DNA of 64,000 nucleotides from Leptothoe spongobia TAU-MAC 1115 (GCF_018739885.1 NZ_JADOES010000012.1:53400-117399), one strand, 5' to 3'. Counted from the first letter of the stretch, positions 9,702 through 18,152 are shown. The notes: generated by a model from the sequence alone, not told the origin. Program-made: numbers and translations.

Positions 9702-9707
9702 TACAAT
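9702..9707 (+). promoter_or_regulatory. -10 box of the Yfr1 small RNA
   Basis: TACAAT at 9702-9707 is placed so that transcription would begin about position 9714, just ahead of the Yfr1 structure. No convincing -35 hexamer is visible at 16-18 bp. A direct repeat GGCAAAAGCT at 9681-9690 recurs at 9817-9826, on the far side of the RNA gene. Confidence 0.5.
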
Positions 9708-9711
9708 GAGA

Positions 9712-9790
9712 CAGAAAGCGGAGACGGAAGTTTCCGTTCACTCCTCACACCACACTCCGCCTAAACCTAATTGGTTTAGGCGGTTCCTAC
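9712..9790 (+). ncRNA. yfr1: Yfr1 small regulatory RNA
   Basis: The ultraconserved unpaired Yfr1 motif ACTCCTCACACC is present exactly at 9740-9751. It is flanked as expected by a 5' hairpin (ACGGA/TCCGT, 9724-9737) and a strong 3' hairpin (11-bp stem, 9757-9767 with 9773-9783) that serves as terminator. GCGGAG (9718-9723) can also pair with CTCCGC (9755-9760), holding the motif in a loop. Yfr1 is an abundant trans-acting cyanobacterial RNA that represses outer-membrane porin mRNAs through this CU-rich motif, and it lies upstream of trxA in many cyanobacteria, as here. The exact ends are my estimate. Confidence 0.92.
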
Positions 9791-9996
9791 ATGGACAAAA
9801 GCTAATGTTTTTAGTTGGCAAAAGCTTCTACTAGGAATAGCCGCTCTATCCCTCAATTAACCTGGGCGCTCTTTGTCGGTCATGGAGTCGACCATAAAAC
9901 GGTATTCTTAAAGTTGATTTTTCCAATGCTGAGATGAGTCGAACGCCAAAATCAGCTATGGTAAGAATCTGATATTTGACGACAAGGAATATAGGG

Positions 9997-10317
9997 ATGT
10001 CAGCCGCACAAGTCACAGATTCGACATTCGAACAAGAAGTTATCAAAAGCGAGCTACCGGTGCTTGTAGACTTCTGGGCCCCATGGTGTGGTCCTTGCCG
10101 GATGGTTGCACCCGTGGTGGACGAGATTTCTGAGCAATACGATGGCAAAGTAAAGGTTGTTAAGGTCAATACGGATGATAATCCGAAAGTTGCCAGTCAA
10201 TATGGTATTCGCAGTATTCCTACCTTAATGATCTTTAAGGATGGTCAACGTGTCGATATGGTCGTTGGTGCTGTGCCAAAGACAACTCTGGCTAATACCC
10301 TTGAGAAGTATTTATAA
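9997..10317 (+). CDS. trxA: Thioredoxin
   Basis: Small dithiol-disulfide oxidoreductase with the active site WCGPC (Cys31 and Cys34) in [13 protein letters not shown] and the cis-proline loop SIPTLMIF. 106 residues is standard for a bacterial m-type thioredoxin, which in cyanobacteria passes electrons from ferredoxin-thioredoxin reductase to target enzymes. The frame is open back to a TTG at 9976, but ATG 9997 ([12 protein letters not shown]) has an AAGGAAT ribosome-binding sequence and the usual family N-terminus. Yfr1 and its terminator lie immediately upstream, so trxA should have its own promoter. Confidence 0.95.
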   Translation: MSAAQVTDSTFEQEVIKSELPVLVDFWAPWCGPCRMVAPVVDEISEQYDGKVKVVKVNTDDNPKVASQYGIRSIPTLMIFKDGQRVDMVVGAVPKTTLANTLEKYL

Positions 10318-10418
10318 GCATTGATTTTCTGTTGATTTGCTTTTTTCATTAGGGCAAACTAATTAGTTAGTAATGTGTCGAAGTAATCTGTATAAATACT
10401 GAGTTTTGAATACTTTTC

Positions 10419-10452
10419 ACGACCTCACAAAAGTTTTGAGGTCGTTTTTTTT
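10419..10452 (+). terminator. Rho-independent terminator after trxA
   Basis: Perfect 9-bp stem ACGACCTCA / TGAGGTCGT (10419-10427 and 10437-10445) followed by a run of eight T. This is a textbook intrinsic terminator about 100 bases after the trxA stop codon. Confidence 0.88.
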
Positions 10453-10616
10453 GATGATTAAAATGGTTTCAAATTTGTGTCTATCCTTTGTCTATAAAGC
10501 ATGTGAATAGTAATGCTGTAGTTCAATTGTCGTAATAACAGAAAACCATTATTCGCTTATTACTATTCTTCTTAAGATATAAAAACTTTTTAAGTTTATT
10601 AGTCAATTTCTCGTAG

Positions 10617-10642
10617 CAATAGGAGGTCCCGGTCTCCTATTG
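10617..10642 (+). promoter_or_regulatory. Hairpin in the leader region of the LOG-family gene
   Basis: Perfect 9-bp inverted repeat CAATAGGAG / CTCCTATTG (10617-10625 and 10634-10642) around GTCCCGGT, about 80 bases before the start of the next gene. The left arm contains AGGAGG, a ribosome-binding-like sequence sequestered in the stem, but no start codon follows at a usable distance. Apart from this and the trxA terminator, 10318-10720 shows nothing recognisable. Confidence 0.35.
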
Positions 10643-10720
10643 TGCCGAGGCATTGCTATACAATTGGGGATCTAAATGCTCTGAGTCAAGCGGTTAAGAA
10701 TCTTCACCAATTTGTGTTTT

Positions 10721-11785
10721 ATGGTCATCTCAAATACAAAACTACCCACTCATTTACAAGAGAAGATTTCTGAAATTGTCACCCAGTTGCCTTCTATGGA
10801 ACATGGGGCTGTCATTCAACAGATTTTAGAAACTCTGGTGAGAATGATTGGACGAGAGGCTGATCGCTTAGATTGGAAGATTTTGAACAATACATTGCAG
10901 GATATGGAGCTCGGGTTCCAAGGCTTTTATCCTCATCGTCATACTCGTAAAATTGCGATTTTTGGTTCCGCCCGTACCCCTGCTGAACATCCTGATTATC
11001 AGTTAGCTAAGATGTTTGCTCAACGAGCGGCGAAACAGGGCTTTATGATTATGACTGGTGCAGGTCCTGGCATCATGCAAGCGGGGAATGAAGGGGCGGG
11101 GGTAGAACATTCATTTGGTTTAAATATTCAATTACCGTTTGAGCAAGGGTCTAATCCGATTATGGAAAACGACCCCAAGTTGCTCACATTCAAATATTTC
11201 TTTACACGCAAACTATTTTTTTTGCGAGAGTGTGATGCCTTAGCAGTTTTTCCAGGTGGTTTTGGTACTCAAGATGAGGCGTTTGAATCGTTGACGCTAG
11301 TTCAAACAGGTAAAGCTGAGCCTATGCCGATTGTGCTAATTGATCATCCTGGTGGTAATTATTGGCAAGGTTGGGATACTTATGTGCGTGATCACCTTAT
11401 GGCTAATCGTCTGATTAGTTCCGATGATCCCAGCCTTTATGTGATGACAGACAATATTGATGATGCCTGGGATGAAATTACAAATTATTACCGAGTGTTT
11501 CACTCTAGTCGATATGTAGGCGATCGTTTGATCTTACGTTTGAATTCTTGCCTGCGCTCTGGAGCTTTAGAGGAGTTAAATCATTCCTTTGGCGATATTG
11601 TGGCGGCGGGAAAAATTGAGATGATGGATGCGTTACCAGAGGAGCGGGCGGACGAAACATTAGGGCTACCTCGGCTAGTATTTCAGTTTAACCATCGTGA
11701 TTTTGGGCGTTTGCAGCAGCTTATTCGTAGGCTTAACTCTTTGGGCGAGCCCTGTGAGGCTACAGAACATCCAGAGCATAAGTAA
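10721..11785 (+). CDS. LOG family protein (Rossmann fold nucleotide-binding protein)
   Basis: Member of the LOG/'lysine decarboxylase-like' family. It shows IAIFGSARTP, MIMTGAGPGIMQAGNEGAG, TRKLFFLRECDALAVFPGG and the catalytic GGxGTxxE motif as PGGFGTQDEAFE. Enzymes with this motif hydrolyse the N-glycosidic bond of nucleoside 5'-monophosphates; LOG proteins release free cytokinin bases from their riboside monophosphates. This long form (354 residues, with ~75 residues before and ~85 after the core) is common in cyanobacteria, where the substrate is not settled. ATG 10721 (MVISNTKLP) is preferred to the in-frame TTG at 10712. Confidence 0.87.
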   Translation: MVISNTKLPTHLQEKISEIVTQLPSMEHGAVIQQILETLVRMIGREADRLDWKILNNTLQDMELGFQGFYPHRHTRKIAIFGSARTPAEHPDYQLAKMFAQRAAKQGFMIMTGAGPGIMQAGNEGAGVEHSFGLNIQLPFEQGSNPIMENDPKLLTFKYFFTRKLFFLRECDALAVFPGGFGTQDEAFESLTLVQTGKAEPMPIVLIDHPGGNYWQGWDTYVRDHLMANRLISSDDPSLYVMTDNIDDAWDEITNYYRVFHSSRYVGDRLILRLNSCLRSGALEELNHSFGDIVAAGKIEMMDALPEERADETLGLPRLVFQFNHRDFGRLQQLIRRLNSLGEPCEATEHPEHK

Positions 11786-11867
11786 GAGCCCTTTACAGAG
11801 CTATAAAGCATAAGGGAAAGCAAATTATAGAGAGTTGGAGTTGGATGCTGGACCCTTCGCTAAAGGG

Positions 11868-13388
11868 CTAAAATTCGTTTTGAATATGAGTGAGGATGCC
11901 TCGTGCGATCGCATTTGCCATTCGACTGCGCCATTCAGGATCGCGCAGGTTATGGATATCCTCGGCCCCAGTAACAAATCCGACCTCAACCAAAATAGCA
12001 GGCATAGAGGTGCGACGAATGACGTAGAACCTTGCCTGACGTACCCGTCGGTCAGGCATGCCCATGGCTCGCAATACAGTGTCATGTACCGTACGGGCAA
12101 AACGAGAGCCAGCGTTGGAATAATAATAGGTTTCTAAGCCATTGACGTCAGGTCGACTTAGATTAATAGCATTGGCGTGGATGCTAACAAATAAATCGGC
12201 ATCGGCGCGTTCTGCCACTCGGACGCGTGGGTCAAGATCAAGTTCAATATCTCGATTACGGGTCATGACCACCTCGACACCCTGCTCTCTTAGGATGGCT
12301 GCAACTTGTTGTGAAATTGGCAGGATCACCTGTTTTTCTTGCAGCCCTCCAATGCCAACAGCCCCAGGATCCCGTCCTCCATGGCCAGGATCAATCGCCA
12401 CAACAATTCTCCTTTGATTTACCCGAGGTAGTTCATCAGGAAATGTATTTCTCGATGGGCGAGGAGAGACCTGCTCGGGCGAGGTATCGCGGGATGGGCG
12501 ATTTGCAACTGAATCAGAAGGCACTGGCATATTATCCCTAGGTGCACTGTCTGGAATATCTCGAATAGCAACTCCATCCGGGAGGACAGCAATTCCCCGA
12601 AAACTACTGCTAATCTCAGTTGAAATCGTTCGCCAATCAGGACTATCTTCTCCCAATGTCATAGTGATCAATACCGCCGAATTACTTTGGGATATATCCC
12701 AACTTTCGATGCTGTAGCGATTGTTAGGTAATGAGTTGGCCGTGAGCCCAGGTGCAATGGAGCTATCGCGAAGTTCTAATGTGATGGTGCGTTCCGGATC
12801 GCGGCGGCGAGGGCGGGAGCGGCTAAGACGTACCTCGGGTGCTTTCCCTGTTACTCGAATGAAAAAGCCATCGGCTGTAGCGACGATACTCCGTATTTGT
12901 GTATTGTCTGTCGATGTTTCAGGTGTATCTGCCGTTTGCACCTGATTAGCTGTTTGGGTAGGGGACGGTGATTGCCTTGGACGAGGGGCAGCGTTATTCC
13001 GTGTTAATTCAGGTAGCTGTACAAACCAGCGGCGGCTAGTTTCGCCTCGTACTTGCACTTGTTGTGGGTCTAGTGTGTAGCCTGGAGCCAACTCAATCAC
13101 GATGCGGGCTGTTTGGGCATCAAGTTGGCCAACTCGAACTTCCTGTAGACCTTCTTGTAAACGCTGTCGAGTATTTGAACTGGTGACCTGGGTCTCAGGT
13201 AGGTCAATGACCAAACGTGTTGGGTTGAAAATCAGCTGTGCTTTGGGACGTACCTGAGTATCGGTCGTAAATGTCAGCCGACTTTCTTGTTGGTCAAAGC
13301 GCCAGAACTGAAGGTTAGCGGCATCTGCTGGCAAGGCAATCAGAACTGCCCCCAGAATGCCAACAACGCCAGATGTCAGGATAGACAT
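11868..13388 (-). CDS. amiC: N-acetylmuramoyl-L-alanine amidase with AMIN domains
   Basis: Periplasmic zinc amidase that cleaves the peptide from MurNAc during septal peptidoglycan splitting. From ATG 13388 the protein starts with a signal peptide (MSILTSGVVGILGAVLIALP then ADAA). Two AMIN-like domains follow (about 30-130 and 165-250; RLVIDLPETQV, RIVIELAPGY), then a proline-rich linker and the Amidase_3 domain: AIDPGHGGRDPGAVG, GLQEKQV, VSIHANA and ILVEVGFVTG carry the zinc His/Glu ligands and the catalytic Glu. The frame extends to 13478 but the extra 30 residues precede the signal peptide and are unlikely. AmiC-type enzymes drill the septal nanopores in filamentous cyanobacteria; the symbol is by similarity. 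Confidence 0.9.
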   Translation of the reverse strand: MSILTSGVVGILGAVLIALPADAANLQFWRFDQQESRLTFTTDTQVRPKAQLIFNPTRLVIDLPETQVTSSNTRQRLQEGLQEVRVGQLDAQTARIVIELAPGYTLDPQQVQVRGETSRRWFVQLPELTRNNAAPRPRQSPSPTQTANQVQTADTPETSTDNTQIRSIVATADGFFIRVTGKAPEVRLSRSRPRRRDPERTITLELRDSSIAPGLTANSLPNNRYSIESWDISQSNSAVLITMTLGEDSPDWRTISTEISSSFRGIAVLPDGVAIRDIPDSAPRDNMPVPSDSVANRPSRDTSPEQVSPRPSRNTFPDELPRVNQRRIVVAIDPGHGGRDPGAVGIGGLQEKQVILPISQQVAAILREQGVEVVMTRNRDIELDLDPRVRVAERADADLFVSIHANAINLSRPDVNGLETYYYSNAGSRFARTVHDTVLRAMGMPDRRVRQARFYVIRRTSMPAILVEVGFVTGAEDIHNLRDPEWRSRMANAIARGILTHIQNEF

Positions 13389-13730
13389 CCTTTGAATGAC
13401 TACTTGACTAGAAAGTAAAGGATTCCAATGCACAGCTTCAGTACGTTTCAATAGTATTGATCCCACAGCTATCAACATGTTGGATGAAGTCCAGGGTCAA
13501 CGTCGCAAGACAAGGGTAGCCGCATTTGCACAATGTTTAAGATATTGAACATCAAATTGTGCGATTTGTGGGAATCCCCTTTCTTTGATTCATCCAACTA
13601 TGGTGCTTTCAGACAAGAATCAATAGAGATGTCCGTAACTAATAATGGGGCAGACTGCTCCGCCGTTAGCATGCCCTTATCAAGAAGATTTAATACAGGG
13701 CAGTTGCTTTTTCAACATTGCTATTTGTGA
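13389..13730. other. Gene-free spacer between amiC and pepP
   Basis: About 340 bases between two minus-strand genes. It should contain the amiC promoter and the pepP 3' end. I see no strong terminator, repeat or RNA. A plus-strand open frame in it has no ribosome-binding site or recognisable product. Confidence 0.6.
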
Positions 13731-15071
13731 TCAGGACCTATTCAGGACTGGCCCATGGGCTTCCATTGCATCCATACTTTTGGGTACAGCTGCGGTGAGA
13801 ATATCGTGGCCAGTGGGGGTTACGAGTACATCGTCTTCGATCCGAATGCCAATTCCCCGCCAGCGGCTATCCACCATGGGTTGTCCTTCTACGGGCTCGT
13901 AGTCTGGAGCAATGTAGATGCCGGGTTCAACTGTAACTACGTTACCTGAAGCAAAGGGTTGCCAGGTTTTATCTGGATTACGCAATGTGCCACTGTCATG
14001 GACATCTAGTCCCAAAAAGTGACCAGTGCCATGCATAAAAAAGGCCTTATGTTTTTTTTCTTCGATCAGCGTATCTACATTGCCTGCGAGCAGTCCTAGC
14101 TCCACCAGCCCCTCAGTAATAGTGCGTGTGGCAGCATCGTGAAAATCATTAAAAGGGCGACCAGGCTGAACGGCCTCAATGGCTTTGAGTTGGGCCTCTA
14201 GGACCAGTTCATAAAGAATACGTTGCTCAGAGGTAAAACGTTCGCCTACGGGAAATGTGCGGGTGATATCGGCGTTGTAATAACCATAGGCACAGCCAGC
14301 ATCGATTAATAGTAGATCGCCCATTTGCATTTGACGGTCGTTTTCGATGTAGTGCAATATGCAGGCGTTGATGCCGGAGGCAACGATGGATGGGTAAGCT
14401 GGTCCAAGAGCGCCTTCCAGCCTAAAAATATGTTCTATTTCTGCCTGGATTTCATATTCGTAGCGACCGGGGTGAGTGATCGCCATGGCATGGTTGTGAG
14501 CCTTGGCAGATATGGCGACAGCTTTACGCATTTGCTCTAGTTCGCTAGCAGTTTTAAGGCGGCGAAACTGTTGCATGAGTAATCGTCCATCTTCGATAGC
14601 AATCGGCCCGCGACCACGTTTGGGATATTTTCTTAATATCCTTTGCCATAGGGCTAAGATGTGCTGATCTAGACTGCCGTCGTCGCCAAAGTGATAGTAG
14701 AGCCGGTCAGCATTTTCCACATATTGAGGTAGCTTTTCGGCAAGTTCTTCCAGGGGATAGGCTTCCTGGGCACCGTATTTCTCTTTGACTAGATCCACCC
14801 CTGTACGACGGCCTGACCAGGTTTCTTTGTCTTTGTCTTTGGGCCTTACGAATAGTACAAACTGATGTTCTTCGTGATGGGGAGCTAGGATTGCGATCGC
14901 ACCCGGTTCATTAAACCCTGTGAGATAGAAAAAATCGCTGTTTTGGCGAAATGGATATTCCACGTCGTTATGCATCACGGCCGTTGGTGCACTTCCAAAA
15001 ATAGCCGTCCCCTGGCCGATGACGTTCATCACGGCCTGTCGCCGCTGTTGATATTCTGGATTCATGGACAT
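13731..15071 (-). CDS. pepP: Xaa-Pro aminopeptidase (aminopeptidase P)
   Basis: Cytoplasmic M24B metallopeptidase that removes an N-terminal residue preceding proline. The N-terminal AMP_N domain (about 1-135, RRQAVMNVIGQGTAIFGSAP) is followed by a pita-bread catalytic domain with all metal ligands: the two Asp in LLIDAGCAYGYYNADITRTF, the His in MHGTGHFLGLDVHD, and the Glu residues in TVEPGIYIAP and GIRIEDDVLVT. Length of 446 residues is normal. It starts 30 bases after the stop codon of the metallo-beta-lactamase-fold gene on the same strand, so the two probably share a transcript. Confidence 0.94.
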   Translation of the reverse strand: MSMNPEYQQRRQAVMNVIGQGTAIFGSAPTAVMHNDVEYPFRQNSDFFYLTGFNEPGAIAILAPHHEEHQFVLFVRPKDKDKETWSGRRTGVDLVKEKYGAQEAYPLEELAEKLPQYVENADRLYYHFGDDGSLDQHILALWQRILRKYPKRGRGPIAIEDGRLLMQQFRRLKTASELEQMRKAVAISAKAHNHAMAITHPGRYEYEIQAEIEHIFRLEGALGPAYPSIVASGINACILHYIENDRQMQMGDLLLIDAGCAYGYYNADITRTFPVGERFTSEQRILYELVLEAQLKAIEAVQPGRPFNDFHDAATRTITEGLVELGLLAGNVDTLIEEKKHKAFFMHGTGHFLGLDVHDSGTLRNPDKTWQPFASGNVVTVEPGIYIAPDYEPVEGQPMVDSRWRGIGIRIEDDVLVTPTGHDILTAAVPKSMDAMEAHGPVLNRS

Positions 15072-15100
15072 GTGAGGTGGGGTGATCAGAGTTAATCCGT

Positions 15101-15859
15101 TTAGGAGAGAACCTTAATCCGCATGCCGTTAGCTGGGAGGCTACTACCCTGCAGTGTGAGTGTGCTACCTACGCGATCAATAGGAGTACCTGCCATCAGT
15201 CCTAAAAATTCATCGACAGCTTCCAGCTCACAGCTACTACTGGCGGCATTGGTTCGATACTGAGTGGGAATAACTACTTTGGGTTGTAGACTTTTGACTG
15301 TAGCAACTGCTTCTGCAGGGTTATATGCCTTGGGACCACCGCCTACTGGGACCAGTAATACATCAGGACGACCAATCAGAATCTTATCCTCTAGGTCAAT
15401 TGGAGCGGCTGCTCCGCCTAGATGAACAACGTTAATACCAGCCTGAGTCCATAGCCAGGCTGTATTGATGCCAAATCGTCTCCCCCCTTCACGATCGTGA
15501 GGCATCCCAACACCTTGGACACTGAGGCCATTAATTTCATAGGCACCTGGTTCATCCAGCAAATTGACCGAAGCTGCCTCAGGAATAAAGCCTTCATCCA
15601 ATAGTCGGCTACTGACTAAGATCAAATCCGTGCCGCTTAATGAAGGTGCCCTGTAACCCTGAGTGCATCCTCGGGGATCAAAGGGATTTGTCAAAATGGT
15701 TTTACCACTGCCAGCAAACTTAAAACACATGTGTCCTAGAGATGTAATCCTCAAGGTCCCAGTTTGAGCTTGATAGGCTTGCCAATTAGAGGCAATTCCC
15801 AGACCAAGGGTGCTAATAAATGCTGCACTGGCATTCTGAAGTAATTGCCGCCGTTTCAT
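15101..15859 (-). CDS. Metallo-beta-lactamase-fold protein, apparently lacking the metal motif
   Basis: The protein has a twin-arginine-like start (MKRRQLLQNASAAFISTLGL) suggesting export, then a UlaG/Lactamase_B_3-type fold: LRITSLGHMCFKFAGSGKTI, LTNPFDPRGCTQGYRAP, HLGGAAAP, DVLLVPVGGGPKAYNPAEA and KVVIPTQYRT. Where active members carry HxHxDH after the 'DLILVS' strand, this protein has SSRLLDEGF, so most zinc ligands are missing. It is therefore probably not a hydrolase of the usual type; a binding or scaffold role is possible. The gene sits between trpG and pepP. ATG 15859 is chosen over 15871 because it places the RR motif at the usual distance. Confidence 0.78.
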   Translation of the reverse strand: MKRRQLLQNASAAFISTLGLGIASNWQAYQAQTGTLRITSLGHMCFKFAGSGKTILTNPFDPRGCTQGYRAPSLSGTDLILVSSRLLDEGFIPEAASVNLLDEPGAYEINGLSVQGVGMPHDREGGRRFGINTAWLWTQAGINVVHLGGAAAPIDLEDKILIGRPDVLLVPVGGGPKAYNPAEAVATVKSLQPKVVIPTQYRTNAASSSCELEAVDEFLGLMAGTPIDRVGSTLTLQGSSLPANGMRIKVLS

Positions 15860-15986
15860 AGTTGTCCTCACATCCCATTTGTATCAAACTGTCCATGACT
15901 TGTTATAGTGCCATAGCCTTGGGGCACTCGCTAAATCAGATGGACAGTTTTCTGGGGTTGAGATAATTCTAAATTGTTCGAAACCT

Positions 15987-16604
15987 TTAGCTAGCTAGTA
16001 ATGCTGGTACTTGGGTGGGAATGGTACTCAAAAAGTTCTGTAGCAGCTGTTTTCCCGATTGGGTCAACACGCTTTCGGGATGAAACTGTACGCCTTGAAT
16101 ATGAGGATACTGACGGTGGCGCAACCCCATAATCGTTCCGTCATCGAGCCAAGCAGTAATTTCTAAGCATTCAGGACAGCTATCTCGTTCTACCACCAGA
16201 CTGTGGTAGCGGGTTGCAACCAATGGATTATCTAATCCTGAAAACACCCCCTGATGGGTGTGGATAACTGGTGACGTTTTGCCGTGCATCAGTTCAGCAG
16301 CAGCTGTAACGGTGCCACCAAATACTTGACCAATGCTTTGATGACCTAGACAAACACCTAATATTGGGATTGTAGGACCCAGTTCTTTAATCAGTTCTAA
16401 AGAAATACCGGCATCGTCAGGAGTTCCCGGTCCAGGGGAAATTAAGATTCCATCGGGTGCTTGAGTGCGAATCTGTTCCAGGGTAATTTGATCATTGCGA
16501 AACACTTGTATTTCAGCTGCAATAGCCAGTGTCTGACCCAATTCCCCTAGGTACTGCACCAGGTTATAAGTAAAACTGTCGTAATTATCAATGACTAAAA
16601 TCAT
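15987..16604 (-). CDS. trpG: Anthranilate/aminodeoxychorismate synthase glutamine amidotransferase subunit
   Basis: Class I glutamine amidotransferase of 205 residues that supplies ammonia to chorismate-using synthases for tryptophan (TrpE) or folate (PabB). It opens [20 protein letters not shown], has the catalytic Cys in [11 protein letters not shown], the family loop HGKTSPVIH, and the catalytic His/Glu in [11 protein letters not shown]. Many cyanobacteria use one such protein for both pathways, so trpG versus pabA cannot be decided here. It follows dgkA with a gap of 28 bases in the prfB-DUF3285-ybeY-dgkA-trpG cluster. Confidence 0.93.
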   Translation of the reverse strand: MILVIDNYDSFTYNLVQYLGELGQTLAIAAEIQVFRNDQITLEQIRTQAPDGILISPGPGTPDDAGISLELIKELGPTIPILGVCLGHQSIGQVFGGTVTAAAELMHGKTSPVIHTHQGVFSGLDNPLVATRYHSLVVERDSCPECLEITAWLDDGTIMGLRHRQYPHIQGVQFHPESVLTQSGKQLLQNFLSTIPTQVPALLAS

Positions 16605-16632
16605 TGCTTGTTCAAAGCTCAGTTAGCTCAGC

Positions 16633-17076
16633 TTAAGCGATCTCTGGATATAACAGCACTAGCAAAAGGGGTAAGTAAATGAAGGCGGCTACGAGTAAAG
16701 CCGCTATGGCAGATATTAAGACAGCGCCAGCAGCACAGTCTTTAGCAATTTTGGCAAGTTCGTGATAAGTCTGGCCAACCGTTAAATCCACCACAGACTC
16801 TAGAGCGGTATTCATAAGTTCCATGACTAAGACAATGCTAATGGTGATGGCAACAATGGCTGCCTCAATTAGCTGAATGTGCAGCAATATGCCAAGGATG
16901 AGCGCTACTAAGCCAATTGCTAAATGAATACGGAAATTTCGCTGAGTTCTGACGGCATAGACAATGCCTGCCCACGCATAGCGAAAACTCGTAAATAAAT
17001 TAGGTGCAACCTGCCAAGCAGTTTTGCTTTCCTTTTTGCTTTTGGATGCAGTTTGAAGGTTAGATGAAATAGACAT
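16633..17076 (-). CDS. dgkA: Diacylglycerol kinase family protein (DgkA-like)
   Basis: Small integral membrane kinase of the prokaryotic DgkA/undecaprenol kinase family, which phosphorylates membrane diacylglycerol or undecaprenol. After a basic N-terminal extension of about 35 residues come three hydrophobic segments (IHLAIGLVALILGILLHI, AAIVAITISIVLVMELMNTA, GAVLISAIAALLVAAFIYLP). The diagnostic ELMNTALESVVDL motif sits at the second helix, with KDCAAGAVL after it. Length 147 is typical of the cyanobacterial form. The lipid substrate cannot be told from sequence. A very strong hairpin lies about 65 bases before its start. Confidence 0.9.
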   Translation of the reverse strand: MSISSNLQTASKSKKESKTAWQVAPNLFTSFRYAWAGIVYAVRTQRNFRIHLAIGLVALILGILLHIQLIEAAIVAITISIVLVMELMNTALESVVDLTVGQTYHELAKIAKDCAAGAVLISAIAALLVAAFIYLPLLLVLLYPEIA

Positions 17077-17140
17077 GCACGAACCCTAGAGTTAATGTTG
17101 TATGTCAGTCAGTACGGTAGTACAAAACTGTAATTCAATC

Positions 17141-17173
17141 GCGATTAACCAAAATAGAGTTTTGGTTAATCGC
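17141..17173 (-). repeat. Perfect 14-bp inverted repeat in the ybeY-dgkA gap
   Basis: GCGATTAACCAAAA (17141-17154) is mirrored exactly by TTTTGGTTAATCGC (17160-17173) around a 5-base loop. It is not followed by a T-run on either strand, so it is not a typical terminator. Between two co-oriented genes it could be an RNA-processing or stability element for the ybeY or dgkA message, or a protein-binding palindrome. Confidence 0.7.
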
Positions 17174-17339
17174 ATAGTCCATCAAGAAGACACCTACTCA
17201 CTTCGGACCTAATTAATCGAAGCCTGAAACTACTCAATAGGTTCCCGAAAGAATTATCATTCTGCAGACTATGTTAACCTTCATCAAAATCTGTAATCGT
17301 ATATTACCTATCCAGATTCAGGGATTAACATTTTTTTCG

Positions 17340-17858
17340 CTAAACCGTTAAGTTGATTCGTTTTAACAGACGTATCTGCTTCTCTAGCATAAGTTTCAGG
17401 CTGACATCGTCGGGATGGTCCCATCCTAATAGATGTAAGAGACCATGGGTGGCAAGCCAGGCTAATTCTTGGGTAAGAGAGTAGTTGGCATCATGGCGCT
17501 GTCGCTGGGCGGTTTCGACCGAGATGATCACGTCACCTAAGGGTACGGGGGAACTTGCATAAATAGTCTGAACCCCTGGCATTTTAGTTTCTTGAGCCGC
17601 AAAAGCTAAAACGTCAGTGGCCTTATCTTGGTGACGATAGGTTGCATTTAATTGTTGAATGGTGGTGTCGTCGGTGAGTAGAAGGCTAGCTTCATACTGA
17701 CCAATTGGTGATGTTGTTGGGTGTAGATCGATCAGCCATGTACTAAACCAAGTTTGCCACGTAAGTGTGGTTGGCAATTCCGATGGCGCGGCTATTTGCA
17801 AAAGCTCTGTGGTTTCTACCCAAAGCTCAATTTCCGGTCTTGACGTCAATGGGGTCAT
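17340..17858 (-). CDS. ybeY: Endoribonuclease YbeY (rRNA maturation factor)
   Basis: Zinc-dependent single-strand endoribonuclease for 16S rRNA 3'-end maturation and ribosome quality control. The UPF0054 signature is clear: LNATYRHQDKATDVLAF, LGDVIISVETA and the zinc motif HGLLHLLGWDHPDD (H-x3-H-x5-H). At 172 residues it is slightly long because of an N-terminal extension, as often in cyanobacteria. Its ATG (17858-17856) overlaps the TGA of the upstream DUF3285 gene in an ATGA arrangement, which indicates translational coupling. Confidence 0.93.
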   Translation of the reverse strand: MTPLTSRPEIELWVETTELLQIAAPSELPTTLTWQTWFSTWLIDLHPTTSPIGQYEASLLLTDDTTIQQLNATYRHQDKATDVLAFAAQETKMPGVQTIYASSPVPLGDVIISVETAQRQRHDANYSLTQELAWLATHGLLHLLGWDHPDDVSLKLMLEKQIRLLKRINLTV

Positions 17859-18031
17859 CGAGTCAAGTAAGCCAGACCAATGAGTAGTCCTAAAAGGCCA
17901 ATGGTTGTCAGAAAAAAGTGAAATAAAGATTTACCACCTTTTTTCACCATGTTGCGCATGGCTAACTTGACATAGCTAGGTGTGACCTCATCAGGCTTTG
18001 GATCAGCAGAAGGTTGCGATGTCTGGGACAT
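17855..18031 (-). CDS. DUF3285 small membrane protein
   Basis: A 58-residue gene. The product starts MSQTSQPSADPKPDEV, continues SYVKLAMRNMVKKGGKSLFH and ends in one hydrophobic segment (TTIGLLGLLIGLAYLTR). The SYVKLAMRNMVxKxGxSLxHF core followed by a single C-terminal membrane helix is characteristic of the cyanobacterial DUF3285 family. Its stop codon overlaps the ybeY start, and prfB ends about 120 bases upstream on the same strand. Function unknown; the conserved position suggests a link to ribosome or membrane biogenesis, which is inference. Confidence 0.88.
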   Translation of the reverse strand: MSQTSQPSADPKPDEVTPSYVKLAMRNMVKKGGKSLFHFFLTTIGLLGLLIGLAYLTR

Positions 18032-18152
18032 AGGGATTGTCTAATCAGGTTTATACGATGGTCAAAGAATGGTCTTTAATATTGAGCGAGAGCTCGAACA
18101 AGAGGCCTTAGTATATTAAGTAATGTATCAGTTCTTGATGAGATGAGGTTGG

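Noticed and set aside
13533..13730. 65-codon plus-strand frame between amiC and pepP
   Set aside because: No ribosome-binding sequence, composition unlike a protein, and it opposes both neighbouring genes.
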